Source: Neoechinorhynchus agilis
Taxonomy: Eukaryota > Acanthocephala
Reading direction: 5' to 3'
Length of the DNA stretch: 64,000 bases
Assembly: GCA_051530055.1 (NCBI GenBank)
Contig: CM121342.1
Location: 620,001-684,000 of the forward strand
The notes beneath the pieces are model-generated. The model made no database searches and had not been told where the DNA came from. It was given only the letters and a program-made list of their open reading frames with translations. This document shows positions 1-11,190 of the stretch, piece by piece. The first letter of the stretch is position 1. The number at the start of each line of letters is the position of its first letter. A program made the translations under genes and the position numbers.

Positions 1-1976
1 ATTTGTGGATCTACAATTGAAGAGCACGATGCAAATTTAAACAATTAAAAAAAATCGCAGAAGATCTTGGTTTGACATTCAATGATAAAAAATACATTTT
101 CAGGAAAACCGGATCCTGAAAGGATAGAGAGTTTTTTGGCATTAAAACCACCAATAGATAAGACTAGTTTGAAACGTTGCATGGGAGTATTTTCGTACTA
201 TTCCAATTGGACATCTGACTTTTCAACCAAAATTAACCCGGTCATTCGTATCTCGGAATTACCGTTGAATCAAAAATCATTAGAAGCTTTGGAATCTATC
301 AAGCAGGGAATCGGGAATGCTGCTCTGAGCTGTCTGAATCCGACTGGACAATTAGTCTTAGAAACCGATTCTTCGGACGTTGCCATCGCTGCTACCTTGA
401 GTCAAAACGGAAAACCTATAGTTTTTCTCACGCACTCTTTCACCTGCAGAAAGAAAACATCCTGCGATTGAGAAGGAAGCTCAGGAAATTGTAGAGAGTG
501 TTCGAAAATGGAGACACTGGCTAACTGGAAGGGCGTTTTTGATCATTACTGATCAACAATTTGCATCTTTTATGTTCAATATCAATCACAACAATAAGAT
601 TAAGAACGACAAAATCGAAAGATGGCGTGTAGAGTTATCCTGCTACAAATTCGAGATCAAATACCGACCAGGTCGATTGAATGTCAGTGCAGATGCTTTT
701 TCAAGATTAGATTGTCGTGCCACTAATACGAAGGATCTAATTTATATACATAATGAATTGGCTCATCCGGGTGTGCAGCGGCTGGCCCACTTTGTGAGAA
801 CAAAGAACCTACCATATTCCTTAAATGATGTGAAACGTACTTGCGAGGAATGCTCGATCTGCTCTGAATTCAAACCTAGATTTTATAAACCGCGAGATCT
901 GCACGTAGTAAAAGCTACCAAACCTTTTGAGCGTTTAGTGGTTGACTTCAAGGGACCGATACCGAGTTCGACAAACAACAGATTTGTATTTCTTGTGGTA
1001 GATGAGTTCTCACGGTATCCGCTAGCGTTCCCATGTAAAGACACTTCAAGCCGGACTGTTAAGAATTGTCTACAGCAAGTATTTACTTTATTTGGACTTC
1101 CGGAATACATTCACAGCGACAATGGAAGTTGTTTTCGCTCCGAAGATACTAGACCTTTTCTGTCGGACTTAGGAGTCGCGAATAGCTATTCCAGCCCGTA
1201 TAACCCGCGTGGTAACGGTCAGTGTGAGAGATATGTCGGAATATTGTGGCGAAACGTCAGAATGCTACTAGCGTCAAAATCTCTGCCCCTAACAGAATGG
1301 GAAACCGTTTTACCAATGGAGCTTCATGCAATGAGGTCGTTACTGTGTACTACTACGAATCCACTTCTCATAAACGATTATTCAATTTCCCTCGAAAGTC
1401 ACGATGTACGAATCTCCTTCCAACTTGGCTCAGAAAAACAGGTCCAGTATGGCATAGAAAACCGTTTTGCAATAGCAAGTATGACGACCGAATGGAGAAA
1501 GTCGATCTTCTATACGCCAATCATGGGTATTCTACAATCCAATTCGATGACGGGCACAAAAGTATTATATCAACTAAAGAGCTAGCCCCATATTCAAACA
1601 ACGACCAAGAGTCGGAAGACGGAGAGATATCCCACTTATCACCTAACAACAATGTACCAACGATTACGAAAAGGTAGAAACTGGGGACGAAACACATGCT
1701 GGAACAGACGAATTATCTCTAGAGTCACCAACCGCTATTCAACAACCTCGGAGATCGTCGCGAATACGAAAACCTCCAAGATACCTGGAGGAAAATTATA
1801 AATGGGGGACAATGTGAACAAAGTGGTCATCCGTAATCGGTCATAAATGCGTGCATACGGTCGATTACATTATCGATCGGTTTAGTATCTGTTTGCACAG
1901 TTAAATTGTCGTTAATTATTCGAACGTTGTTTTTTGTTTAATAAAACTCTCCAAGTGCAGCATACAAGTGGACACA
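1..1976 (+). mobile_element. Fossil Ty3/Gypsy LTR retrotransposon, CsRn1-like (3' part)
   Basis: The 3' portion of a Ty3/Gypsy-type LTR element; its 5' part lies beyond the left edge of the window. In order it carries the end of the reverse transcriptase/RNase H region (about 80-700), an integrase with an HHCC-type zinc region (about 740-880) and a DDE-type catalytic core (about 900-1350), a basic Pol C-terminus (about 1750-1800), a purine-rich tract (about 1802-1810) and a 3' LTR. The integrase wording is close to that of CsRn1-clade elements, which are common in invertebrates. The copy is broken, with about three breaks, so it is a fossil of moderate age. The CsRn1 placement rests on recalled family wording, not a search. 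Confidence 0.85.
1813..1976 (+). repeat. 3' LTR of the Gypsy fossil
   Basis: A segment of about 164 bp that starts TGTGAACA just after the purine-rich tract and ends GGACACA, so it has the TG...CA ends of an LTR. It contains an AATAAA-type polyadenylation signal near 1940. The partner 5' LTR is outside the window, so LTR divergence (age) cannot be measured here. Confidence 0.7.
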
Positions 1977-2331
1977 TTTTGAGATAAAAATAAGATGGTT
2001 TTATTTTTTCAGCCGAAGTATTTAAGCCCAAGAGCAATGGTATTAATTCATTTAGTAACTAAAATGTAGTTGTCGTACGAATTGAGCTTGCTGTAGAATG
2101 AGAAAGATGTCTTATAAATATTTAAATTTATCGACTTATTCGGTCTTTCAAATTTTCTAGAAATTAGAATTGAAACTTTTAAGAATTTAACAATGCTCTT
2201 TATCACAGTATAGCTAAATTAAAGCTTTTCGGCAGAATATGTATTTACTTCTCGATAAAATTTAGAATTTGCGCGATCACTAAAGATGTTCAGCAAGTAA
2301 ACCAAGGATGCGAATCATTGGTTGATATGGT
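1977..2331. other. Unannotated AT-rich spacer
   Basis: Between the LTR and the first duplicated block I see no open frame, repeat or RNA gene that I can support. The duplicated block begins at 2332, where similarity to the complement of the right-hand locus (51245) starts abruptly. Confidence 0.5.
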
Positions 2332-2355
2332 TAAATAAATGAATTAAATATTTAT

Positions 2356-4172
2356 TTAAGGTAAATAATTTACTGTGAAAATCTTCGACAGATAATCTCG
2401 CTGTTTGGTATCAATTCCTTTGGATACAGCGGCTTTGTAGTAATGGACGTAAAGCTTCTTGGTACCCATAAATTTGTGATATATAGCCATCATGTAGTGA
2501 CCATCAGCGTTTCCAGGATCATTTTCAATTAATTCTTGCAATATATTGTGAGCTTCATTGGTTCGGTTTGAGTTCAACAAAACACCTGCCAAATGGACCT
2601 TAACTAACGAATTGTTATCACTAATATCCAACGCTCGACCCAGAGCCTGTAGCGAATCATCGATCTGTTTAAGCTTAAAGAAAGAGACCGCTAATCTGAT
2701 TTCCAATCTCCAATGTGAGGGGTTCATGACCAGCGCTTGTTTTAATTCTACGATCGCGCAGTCAAAATACCCTTTGTCAAATAATAACATTCCTCGGTAC
2801 ATAAATGATTTATAAGTGAAAGGATCATATTTAATAAGGATATTGATTGCTTGATCCATCCTTCTGTATTGACCGTTTAAGTAACGTTCACTTACAAGAA
2901 GTGAAGTGGCATAGGCCCGAAGTTTAACGTTCGAATCTTCAACTTTAATTGCTTTCTCAAACGCTTTGACCGCAAGTTCCTTGTCCTTATACAAAGTTAA
3001 TAGATTTCCTTTGGCGCAATAGTAAATAGCATTGTTTGGCAATGTGGATATTGACTTAAGACAAAGGTTGTGGAGGCTGGCCTCATCATTTTTACGATAA
3101 AGTGCCGTAGAATAATATTCTAAACCTTCTGTTGAATCGGGGAAATGTTGCATTAGACGCTCAAAGGATAGAATGCACGCGTCGTTTAACATTTGTTCAA
3201 ATTGAATTTTGGCTACTAGCAGTTGAATAGAATGAACCATTTCGTAACAACAAATTCCGTCGAGTGTCTTAATATGCTCCATTGCTTCTCGAAATCTGCA
3301 TAGTGAAAATGCATGGTAGGCTCGAGCGTATTGAACTAAAATGATCGTCAAAGCATTGGATCGATGAAAGTTTCTATTCTCAACAGAACTACGACTCACT
3401 TCCCCATTTTTGTCTATTCTTTTATATTTTCCAACTGGCTCGAGATCACTTTTCCTATCTTCATCTACGGTAATCGCTATGGGTCTTTTTATCCCTGTAT
3501 TGATTGCATTTATTTTAATATTTAGTAAAATCTTAATAGAATCATCGAGATGTGGTGTGAGCTTCAACACTAAATTTTCGATTTGTAAATTCCACTTTAT
3601 AGTGTCACATGCTCCCTCAATACAATGCACTGAAGTTGGATCAGCTTTTAAGCCCAATCGAAAGGCCCGCATGGCGACAATATGTTTTAACTGTTCAAGT
3701 AAAATGTAGCCGATTGTTTCAAATAGTGAGCCGAGCATTATTCGGTCATTTTTTCCAATTACATTATCTCTACATATTCTGTAAAGTAAATTTAAACGAC
3801 GTATATCGTCATGATCGTCTGATCCAGATATTGTATTCGTCCACCGACAAAACTCATCTTGAAAAGAGTCCAATTTTCTCCATGTGTAACAAGACCTGGC
3901 GAAACGCGTTTTTGCCTCTATTGTGCTTAGATCAACAACCAAAATACGTAAGGCGTCCAGAGAGTTTAAATATTTATCACTGCATTTTTTTTGAACTCCA
4001 AATACTTGTTATTAACTTTTGTATAGTTTGGATACTGCGACCGCATCAAATCTGCATAGAACATTGCATTTCGTGAACTGTAAACCGAAATGTAATTTTC
4101 GGCGTATTTTTCTAGCTCTTCAACTTCAGGAATAGAAGTGATTTTATCCAAGAGTGGGTTTGAATTGATCAT
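2356..4172 (-). pseudogene. APC7-like TPR protein, frameshifted left copy
   Basis: The left duplicate of the intact 605-codon TPR gene at 49404-51221. It differs by only a handful of amino acids, but the A-run just after codon 60 (near 3990) has eight A's where the intact copy has nine. This shifts the frame and splits the gene into a 68-codon upstream piece (3966-4172) and a long downstream piece (2356-3942). The downstream part keeps all the TPR-like repeats. As it stands the full protein cannot be made, although translation from an internal start would still yield most of the repeat region. A base-calling error in the homopolymer is the main alternative to a real pseudogene. Confidence 0.75.
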
Positions 4173-4663
4173 GATTTTTGAGGGCTTGGTATTGTGCTTC
4201 TTTGTTAGAGCTTACGATTATGTGTACGAGAGCAATGTGAAAGTTGTTTGAGGAAGATTCAGTCTTGTGAGATAAAAACTATCTTTTACACTGGATTGAA
4301 AGTGTTTGGCTGTATAAATTTCGTGATCAGTCTTCTATAATGTGCAGTAGCACGGTTCCTTAAAAATACTAATGATAATGTAGCCAATCAGCGATCAAGT
4401 TGATAAAGGCACGCAATCGTAACTTAAATCTATTTGGATTGAAACTAATTTGCATTGCGCAATCGTTCCTTGATTGAAAGATAATTTGTGCGTAAAATAA
4501 AATTTACTTAATTATTTCAAATCAACACATCGATAATCAAAGATATAACGAAAACGCCATAATTAAACTTGTGATTTTACGAACTTTTGAAGTTTGTATG
4601 AATTGAAAAAAAATTGTATCTTCGGAATTTTTTGACATGCTAACAAGGTTCTCAAATTATAAT

Positions 4664-4894
4664 TTATTCATGCTTCTTTCCTGTGGCATGGTTTTCAATT
4701 AATTTCTCCGGAATATAAAAATCTGGAAACGTCTGTGGTGTCGATGCATTATTTTGCATAAGAAGATTGATCGGTCGTAAATCGGATTTAGATATGACAT
4801 AGGAAGGAGTAAAAACTATATTAATTGACTTACGTGTAAAAATCTCGGTTTTAAAATGTAAAAGCTTTTTCGTTATTTTTACAGAATATATCAA
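4664..4894 (-). CDS. Small conserved frame, left copy (uncertain coding)
   Basis: A 76-codon open frame present in both copies of block 1 (here and at 48683-48913), with two residue differences, both changes at proline positions. I do not recognise the product. There is no ATG at the upstream end of the frame, so it would need an upstream exon or a non-ATG start. Because the duplication is recent, conservation between copies is weak evidence for coding. It may be a chance frame between the bromodomain and TPR genes. Confidence 0.2.
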   Translation of the reverse strand: MIYSVKITKKLLHFKTEIFTRKSINIVFTPSYVISKSDLRPINLLMQNNASTPQTFPDFYIPEKLIENHATGKKHE

Positions 4895-5312
4895 AATGGT
4901 AAGTAATTACAATTAATTTTTCCGCCATTTTTCGCTTTCAATTACTCGGTCACATTGTGGAAAACCTTTAAAGTATGTGATAATTATTCTGAGTATGATG
5001 TCAAGGCATTCGAAGATTTCAAGAATTCCAAGTAAAATTCATTTAAATTCCTCATCGCGAAATTCTATTCTGTGTGATTCCGACATTACTCATAGCTGTC
5101 ATTTTTTCTTTATAGTATGAAAGTATTTTACAATAATTTATTTTTTATATACAAATGTTTAATTTCTAAGCAACTTTAAGCAGCAACTGATTTTTGCGAG
5201 AAAATGTTGTTAGACCTATAATTCCTTTTTCAATTTTTCATCATTAATCCTTCGTAGGACGCTTTTTTCGTGGATATTTTTACTGAGTAAACGGCATTTT
5301 CTCTCAACTTTC

Positions 5313-5518
5313 TCATTCGTCTTCATTATTGGTTCCATTGATCACATTGGTGTTTGGGTTTTCATTCTCTTCGTAGTTATCCTCATAAATGTCTTCTCGT
5401 TCTGCGACACATAAAACGTATTCGAGATGTTCATAAATATATCTATCGCAACTTCTGCGCATTAAGGCCATCTTTAGTTCTTCGTTACAAACACATCCAT
5501 AGTACAATTTAACGTTGA
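5313..5518 (-). pseudogene. 3' fragment of bromodomain gene (left copy)
   Basis: The last 68 or so codons of the bromodomain gene at 47304-48264, starting in the C-terminal helix of the second bromodomain and running through the acidic Asn/Glu-rich tail. The upstream four-fifths of the gene are missing because the duplicated block ends here. At 5518 the reading frame runs straight into LINE sequence, making a chimeric open frame with no obvious function. One residue near the junction differs from the right copy (Cys for Tyr). Confidence 0.88.
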
Positions 5519-7375
5519 GGCAGGTAAAGCGACGCCTGAAGTGGTGCGAACTTCCAAACAACCATAAGCCATGGGAAAAGTAGCCTGTCGGCAACCTGTG
5601 TCAGAAAATTTGACATTCAATATATGTCCCAGCTGCTTACGAATTACCCCGTCGAGCTCTCCTAACAATTTGTCTTCTCCGAAACATGGAGCTGCTCTTA
5701 GCTTATGAAGCAATTTTGGCATATAGAGGCAATTCTTGATCAAGAAGAGACCCTCATGTGCCGAAAGCTTCGGGATTTGTGCGCGCAGGTCCTTCGCAAC
5801 ATTCTCAGCAAGAACGCAGGTCCCGAGGAGTGTGAGCTGGTCAAGGGTGATCAAACCTAGACCAGGAGCAACTGATTCAAAATCGCTAGAGATTTGAGAG
5901 CGCTGGTTTTCAGTTGCGTTCAGGACGAGAAGTTCGCATTTTTAGGGATTTATTTCTATTCCCAAGCGGTCCGCTTTATTCACGATCCTTTGAAGGTCGC
6001 TCAAAACAACACTTGGATCGCCACCGAGTGTGGCATCGTCCAAGTACCAGGCGTTGAAAGAAGAAACCATTGAATGGGCAAGATCATTTACTGCGACGGA
6101 GAAGCCTATGGGGCCTAGTGGATCTCCCTGTTGTACACCACTCCGCGACCAAATTATTTTGTCATTGTACAGCAGTGGCGTATGTTTAGCATATGCTCTC
6201 CAGAAATAGGAGTAAGCCTCTGGGACGACATCCTCAATTGCTTTTAAAATTATTGAAAGCATTTTTAAAATCTATTTTCAGAATTGCTGTTGGCTTTGTT
6301 CTTTGGGGGATAAATTTTCGCAAAGCATGCACGACCGCTTCAACTCCACAAGGAGTGCAGCAACCTAACTGACAGGGTCTTAAAAATTCTCCCGTTTTAT
6401 CGGAGATTCTCCTGCATAAAACTTTCGCGGCTATTTAAGCAAAGCAGTTCCGAGGGCTATTCCCGAAGCACCTGTAGAAAAAGACATCATGTCTTTGAGG
6501 TGCTGTGGACGCAAGCCACCCGGCCCGTGTCCTGAGCCATTGGTGAAGGAAGACACAGCTTTCCTTATTTCTAAACTATTTGCTCGGAAAGCCTGAGCAG
6601 TTGGTGTAAAATTGGCGGAGTTCGACTCCGATGACGGATGCAACTTTAATAGAGCCTCAAAAGTTGTGCCATGATTTGGCGCAAAATCTTCAGTTGAGGC
6701 TAGAAGCCGAACCGCACCGCGAACATCCACGTCTGCTAGCTTCGCCGATACGCGTTGACCCAGTGGCCGAACTGTGCCTTGTTCACGGCTTTTGCTAGAC
6801 GAATTTTTGAGAGTCGCTCAGGATTCGGTCATTCTCTTTAAATTCGCGTCGAACTCCACTAGCCTATTTTTAATGTTGGATGTCAAATTCCCCGATATTG
6901 AGTTGCTAGAGCTGAGAACAAGGCGGGGGAAAGCAAAAAGTTTTACCCAATCAACATCCTCATTTTTCTCAGCACAACGTTGCAAGAGATTTGTATATGA
7001 TTGTGCCACCCGGGCTCTTGCCCCCTTGGGAATGTGCCTTAAAATTGTTGTTAGTAAAACCCGGGAAAGGGATTCCAACAATTAGGGTTCAAAGTTTGGC
7101 TACCAGCTCTCGCTAGGTTTAGCCGGTCGCGATAAAGATAAGGATGCAGGAATGCTCGGCCGAGATGGGAGAGGTTGGTACGAACCAGGACACCGGGAGT
7201 CAATGGGCCCATGCACCCCAAATAGGCCAACCTTTGTTAAATGTATTTCCCGTTCGCAGAAGGGGCAAATCGTGGGTACGTATGGGGCATGCTGGGAGGT
7301 GCCAACTTGCATCAAAGTGGTAGGCAGTGACTTCGGGGTCGTCGGTACTTTGGTGGCCGTTAGGATTATCATCAA
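5519..7375 (-). mobile_element. LINE family A, 3'-truncated copy
   Basis: A non-LTR retrotransposon remnant read on the minus strand. From 5' to 3' it has a zinc-finger-like CPFC...H segment (about 7180-7290), a conserved linker (HIPKGARARVA, about 7020-7060), the motif GGLRPQHLKD (about 6500-6540), the reverse transcriptase palm with SGVQQGDPLGP (about 6110-6150) and the catalytic YLDD (about 6040), and then part of the thumb/linker (5530-5850). Several frame changes separate these pieces, so it is dead. It stops at 5518 against bromodomain sequence and lacks its 3' third. LINEs normally lose the 5' end on insertion, so the missing 3' end points to a rearrangement breakpoint. Confidence 0.85.
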
Positions 7376-7747
7376 AATAAGGAGTTTCAGAAATAAGATT
7401 CGAATATCATATTCGCATACATCAAAACTATCGCTTCTAAAGCTTCATTGTCAATTTTCTAGTTTGATTTTTATCATTGTTGTTATATAATCCCATTACT
7501 TCATCGTAAATCATCACCCAAAATAAACACAAATTTACTGGAACACAATTTAAAATTCCAATTTATTGGTACTGTTCATTTTATTTGAGATTTTTATTCC
7601 ACATGCTGATGCGCATATCGCATCTTTTGATAGACGATTCCCAAGTAGAAGACTGGCATTCGTTGATAGATTAGCAAGTAAAATGCAAAAGCTATGATTT
7701 GATATGGGTTTAAGTAATAAGCCATATCTTCACTTGTTTCTGATATA
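7376..7747. other. Spacer between LINE A and duplicated block 2
   Basis: AT-rich sequence with no supported gene. It may include 5' untranslated sequence of the LINE (minus strand) and/or flanking DNA captured at the junction between the two duplicated blocks. Confidence 0.4.
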
Positions 7748-7860
7748 AATAACAAAATAGATTACAAAAACACGTTAGATCATTCACACCGCCGCTCTGG
7801 ATCACTCAGCTGCCGTCCGGGTGTAATGGTCGACAGGATGGATACAGCGTTCCCAAGACA
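7748..7860 (-). mobile_element. LINE family A 3' tail fragment
   Basis: Matches, in reverse complement, the short repeat also found at about 32.5, 38.4, 53.6 and 61.7 kb: a CGCTG..ATCC start, a C/G-rich stem-like core, AGCTGAGTGATCCAGAGCGG, then AATGATCTAAC. At 38.4 kb the same segment directly follows the C-terminal coding part of LINE family A, which identifies it as that family's 3' end. Confidence 0.7.
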
Positions 7861-8188
7861 TCTTATAGATATTTAGTCACAGGAAAAGTGTTTTTAACTC
7901 TTCTTAACTTGTGATTTCCAGATTTTGCGCAGATTATAGTCTTATACCCACAAAAGCCTTTTGTACATCAGCACTCCTGTTCTACTGATGACTACATCTC
8001 GATATTGTGTTATTACTTTTTACAATTTATTCTTAAGATCAAATCGTTTTATGAAAAAAAGGAAAAGGTCAGAGAAAACAAAAATTTAAAACTGACCTTT
8101 ATTTTGATTAAATAAATATTTGAAGCATTTTGTCTATAAACTAATGAGTCACTAACGATTAGTCGAAACGCTCACGGCTCTTCATGAA

Positions 8189-9331
8189 CTATTTATCCTT
8201 CCTCGCTCCAGCATAAGCTACCAAAGGGTCGAAGCATCCTGCAAAGTCGGCAACTTGGTCTTTCGAGAATACCGATCTACATTGCGTTCTTGGTCTATAC
8301 CTCTCAATGATCTTATTCTTTTTATAAACAAGTCGATTAATCATCTCTTGTTCTTGTTTATCTTCGGAGTTTTCCACAAGTAATGCCATTTGCTTGATTA
8401 TGTTATCGAATAGTGAATCAACGAAGTCAAGAATCTCACATAAACAAGGAATTTCTGTTGGAAGCTTGAGAGAATCCATGGTGCTCAGCGACTGTTCATT
8501 GCTTTTCATTTTAGCGACGTGTTCAGTCACCGGGAGAATAGCCGGTTTCATTTTGCCCTTTTCCATTCCGGTGATTTCTGTGGTCTCGGCATTTTGGGTT
8601 GATGTCTCTGAAGTCACTACGGTCGTCTGCTTTGTTGTTTCCTCCGCTTTTGACTCACTTGTTTGCTCTTGGAATATTGATTCGGTAGTCACTTCAGTCG
8701 TCTGCATTGTCGTTTCCTCTATTGTTGTTGTTTCCTCTGTTTTAGGCTCGTTTATTTGCTCTTCAGTTGTTGATTCTTTAGTCACTTCAGTCGTCTGTAT
8801 TGTCGTTTCCTCTGTTGTTGTTTCCTCTGTCTTTGGCTCGCTTGTTTGCTCTTCGGTTGTTGATTCTGTAGCCACGTCAGTAGTCTGAATTGTGGTTTCC
8901 TCTGTTGTTGTCATTGCCGATGAAGTCTTCAGATTATCGCAGAAGTGCACTTGACAAATTTCAATTTCTTCAGTTGAGAGGTCCGTTGTCGTTTCCTCTT
9001 CAAGCGATGCGACATCTTCTGTTGTTGACACTTTCTGAAGACCTGAGAGTTTCCAAAATGTTGACCTATTCCATTGCTGATCGTTATCATCAACATTTCC
9101 GATCAATATCTTATCGAGTTGATCATCAGGCAGAACCAAGACCACAGCCCGCTCATCGTTCGCAAACCGGTTCTTTACCAAGTCGTATCTGTCATAATTG
9201 GTGCTTGGTAATTGATCTCCTAGATAATCCGAAAAAATGTGCGGCGAACGTTCTCTTGGTCGTGGACGAGCGGAAGTTATATTGAAAAAACTGATCAAAG
9301 AGATCACAGCACAAATTTCGAGTGTGTTCAT
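8189..9331 (-). CDS. Secreted Thr/Glu-rich repeat protein, left copy
   Basis: 380 codons, intact. The first 21 or so residues form a signal peptide (hydrophobic core after MNTLEIC, cleavage probably near SARPR). A folded-looking N-terminal part follows to about residue 130. Then come about four tandem Thr/Glu-rich units of 25-31 residues, each built on TTEVT..STTEEQTSEPKTEE. The C-terminal 120 residues carry four cysteines (CLC, QCRS, GCFD) and end in RKDK. The Thr density suggests heavy O-glycosylation, so a secreted mucin-like surface or matrix protein is plausible (inference). I recognise no named family. It is a duplicate of 51898-53202, which has about six units. A TATA-like tract lies about 40 bp upstream of the ATG. 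Confidence 0.8.
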   Translation of the reverse strand: MNTLEICAVISLISFFNITSARPRPRERSPHIFSDYLGDQLPSTNYDRYDLVKNRFANDERAVVLVLPDDQLDKILIGNVDDNDQQWNRSTFWKLSGLQKVSTTEDVASLEEETTTDLSTEEIEICQVHFCDNLKTSSAMTTTEETTIQTTDVATESTTEEQTSEPKTEETTTEETTIQTTEVTKESTTEEQINEPKTEETTTIEETTMQTTEVTTESIFQEQTSESKAEETTKQTTVVTSETSTQNAETTEITGMEKGKMKPAILPVTEHVAKMKSNEQSLSTMDSLKLPTEIPCLCEILDFVDSLFDNIIKQMALLVENSEDKQEQEMINRLVYKKNKIIERYRPRTQCRSVFSKDQVADFAGCFDPLVAYAGARKDK

Positions 9332-9441
9332 TGAATTCAGTTCTCGGGAAAAGACACCTTTTATTTAATAGTGGACTTGATGGGCCGAGATTGGAAGTGT
9401 TTTTTCGACCGATGTTTATCGTTTTCTGTTGACTTTTTGTT

Positions 9442-9949
9442 ATAATGACAAGTGTTTTTGGAACTAATAGAAGTTCTGATACAATAACAACTGCTGAACC
9501 GGCTGGAATGTGCAGCAAAATGTTCAGAATCGCAACCTCTGCATCTTCAATAGCGGCATCGATAATCACACTTTATTGGAGGTTAATTTTCATTTTGACC
9601 GCAGGCAAATTTAATTTATGATTGTCGTGTCTTCACGGAGAATCGCTGATAAGAAAGCGTTTGAGGATAAAATTCGTGGTTACATAACGGAGTTGGACCT
9701 TGGTACAGCGATTTGATCGGATTAAGACTTCAAAACGCTTGTGAGTTTGTTCGATTAGCAAAATTGTCGATTAGAACGCAGTCTGCGTACTTACGAAGTC
9801 ACCATGCATCAAAAAGTTTTCCGAAAAATAGGCATCGATTTCAATAGAATAACTCCGTCCTATATCCATTCTGCCTGTTCTTTCAAAAATTATCGAAAAA
9901 TGCTTTAAAACTCGCCTTCTTTCACTTCTCAATATTAAATTATCGCCCC
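9442..9949. other. Unannotated spacer
   Basis: No supported gene. A minus-strand frame (9192-9569) here is a hydrophobic stretch overlapping the upstream region of the repeat protein gene and looks fortuitous. Confidence 0.4.
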
Positions 9950-11190
9950 CTACAATTTGGCTTGCGGCCTAAATTTGTCTGCCTTCCCACGTCACCCGTC
10001 TCATTCTACTGGATTTGTCGGAAGTATTGAACTCATGGGACAATTCACTACTCATCAAAGCCTGTTTCGATCTCGATCCACCGAACTCGTCGCAAATCCG
10101 CTGGCTCAAATCTTATCTTCACAATCGCCAACAATACATTCATTGCTGTTCTACCCTCCCCGATCAGCCTATCCCTCACGAAAGGCGAATCTCAAGATAC
10201 TGTGGACCTACCACTTCTTTTTAATATTTTCTTAAACGACCTTAAACCTTTCCTCTCACTCTAAACTTTTCTTATATGCAGACAATCTCACCCTCATCAC
10301 CCCACCTCTCCCTCACCCTAACCTCTAACGAAATCATCCACATCAAAATTTTTTGCGCCAATCACGAACTCTACCTCAACTTTTCTAAATGCTTCGAGTT
10401 GATCCATTCACTCTCTTGCAACCCCATGTCCTACCCCGATCTTCCAAATGACAGTCGACGAATCACCTCCCTTATAATTCTGGTTCGCCAATTTAAATCA
10501 AATTTGAAATGGGACGCGCACATCACTCTCTCCCTAAAGCACAACACCTTTAAAATCTACCTCCTCAAACGCCTCCGCCGTTTAGGAGTCCCTTCGCTCG
10601 ATCTCTCCAAATTTTACTGCAGCTTTATTTTATCCGCCCTCACCTACGGCTATCCCGTCTTTTGCAATCTCTCCCAATCACAAATCCGTCGCCTTGAAAA
10701 GTTTGATAGAAGAGCCTCTAAAATTTGCACATGCCTTAATAAAATATTCATCAATCAATCAAAGCGCCTCTCAACCCTACCACCACAATTTTACAAAATT
10801 TTGTTCCTTTTTTCCCACGAGCACAGCACTCACAATCCCAATTCCTTTCATCCTCCCTCAACCTCGTACCACCTTCTATCTCCGCTCCTTTTTCCATACT
10901 ACTCGAATCCTCTCAGATATCATTACCCAAAGTAAATCCTAGGAAAGATCCAACCTTATAAATTTTCCTACAAACAATAACCACCAACATTCCCATCTGA
11001 CGGGACTTAATACCCTACCGGATATTCTCAAGCGACCGTACCCGTAATTCCCACCCGACCGAAACCACCATCCACTCCAAAATCAACAGTCCCATTTAAG
11101 GAACTTATCAGAATTCATTTATTCTCCATTTCGAGTGCTCACGAGGACCCGGAGGTGCATGGTTCATCTACTTTGAAAAAATAAACTTAG
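9950..11190 (+). mobile_element. LINE family D (CR1/Jockey-like), degraded copy
   Basis: A plus-strand non-LTR element remnant. Pieces of the reverse transcriptase lie at about 9985-10220 (a TRLILLDLS-like start, SYLHNRQQYIHCCST), and the C-terminal part of ORF2 at about 10276-10935 (LKWDAHI, RLRRLGVP, YGYPVFCNLSQ, LEKFDRRASKIC). It changes frame repeatedly and lacks a clear catalytic palm, so it is dead. The untranslated 3' part runs to about 11190 and contains GGGACTT and CCCGACCG repeats like those expanded in the minus-strand copy at 19.1-20.5 kb. Confidence 0.75.

Larger units (their letters stand above)
2332..5518 (-). repeat. Inverted duplication block 1, left copy
   Basis: This stretch is the reverse complement of 48059-51245, with about the same length and roughly 98-99% identity by eye. 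It carries, on the minus strand, the last part of a bromodomain gene, a small conserved frame and an APC7-like TPR gene. Both ends are sharp: at 2332 the match starts within a TAAATAAATG stretch, and at 5518 it stops inside bromodomain coding sequence and runs directly into LINE sequence. The right copy has complete genes and is therefore the likely parent. Confidence 0.92.
7748..9441 (-). repeat. Inverted duplication block 2, left copy
   Basis: Reverse complement of 51788-53644. It contains the repeat-rich secreted protein gene with its upstream region and downstream flank, ending in a LINE family A 3' tail (7748-7860). The left copy is about 163 bp shorter, almost all of it explained by two fewer repeat units in the gene. 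Both boundaries are abrupt: at 9441 within GACTTTTTGTT, and at 7748 at the LINE tail terminus. Confidence 0.92.

Noticed and set aside
4800-4840. A possible 18-bp intron (GTAAGTC...ATATAG) in the small conserved frame, read on the minus strand
   Set aside because: Its removal is neutral for the frame, the frame itself is of doubtful coding value, and there is no homology to test it.
4870-4905. A tiny exon-like unit on the plus strand (TTTTTACAG, AATATATCAAAATG, GTAAGT) in the left copy of block 1
   Set aside because: The right copy reads GTGGGT in place of the donor, and no downstream coding exon can be supported; the plus-strand frame after it contains a stop in the right copy.
8394-8888. 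A Val/Ser-rich plus-strand protein opposite the repeat gene (also at 52341-52997)
   Set aside because: It is the antisense reading of the Thr/Glu repeats; the sense strand has a signal peptide and a Cys-containing C-terminus.
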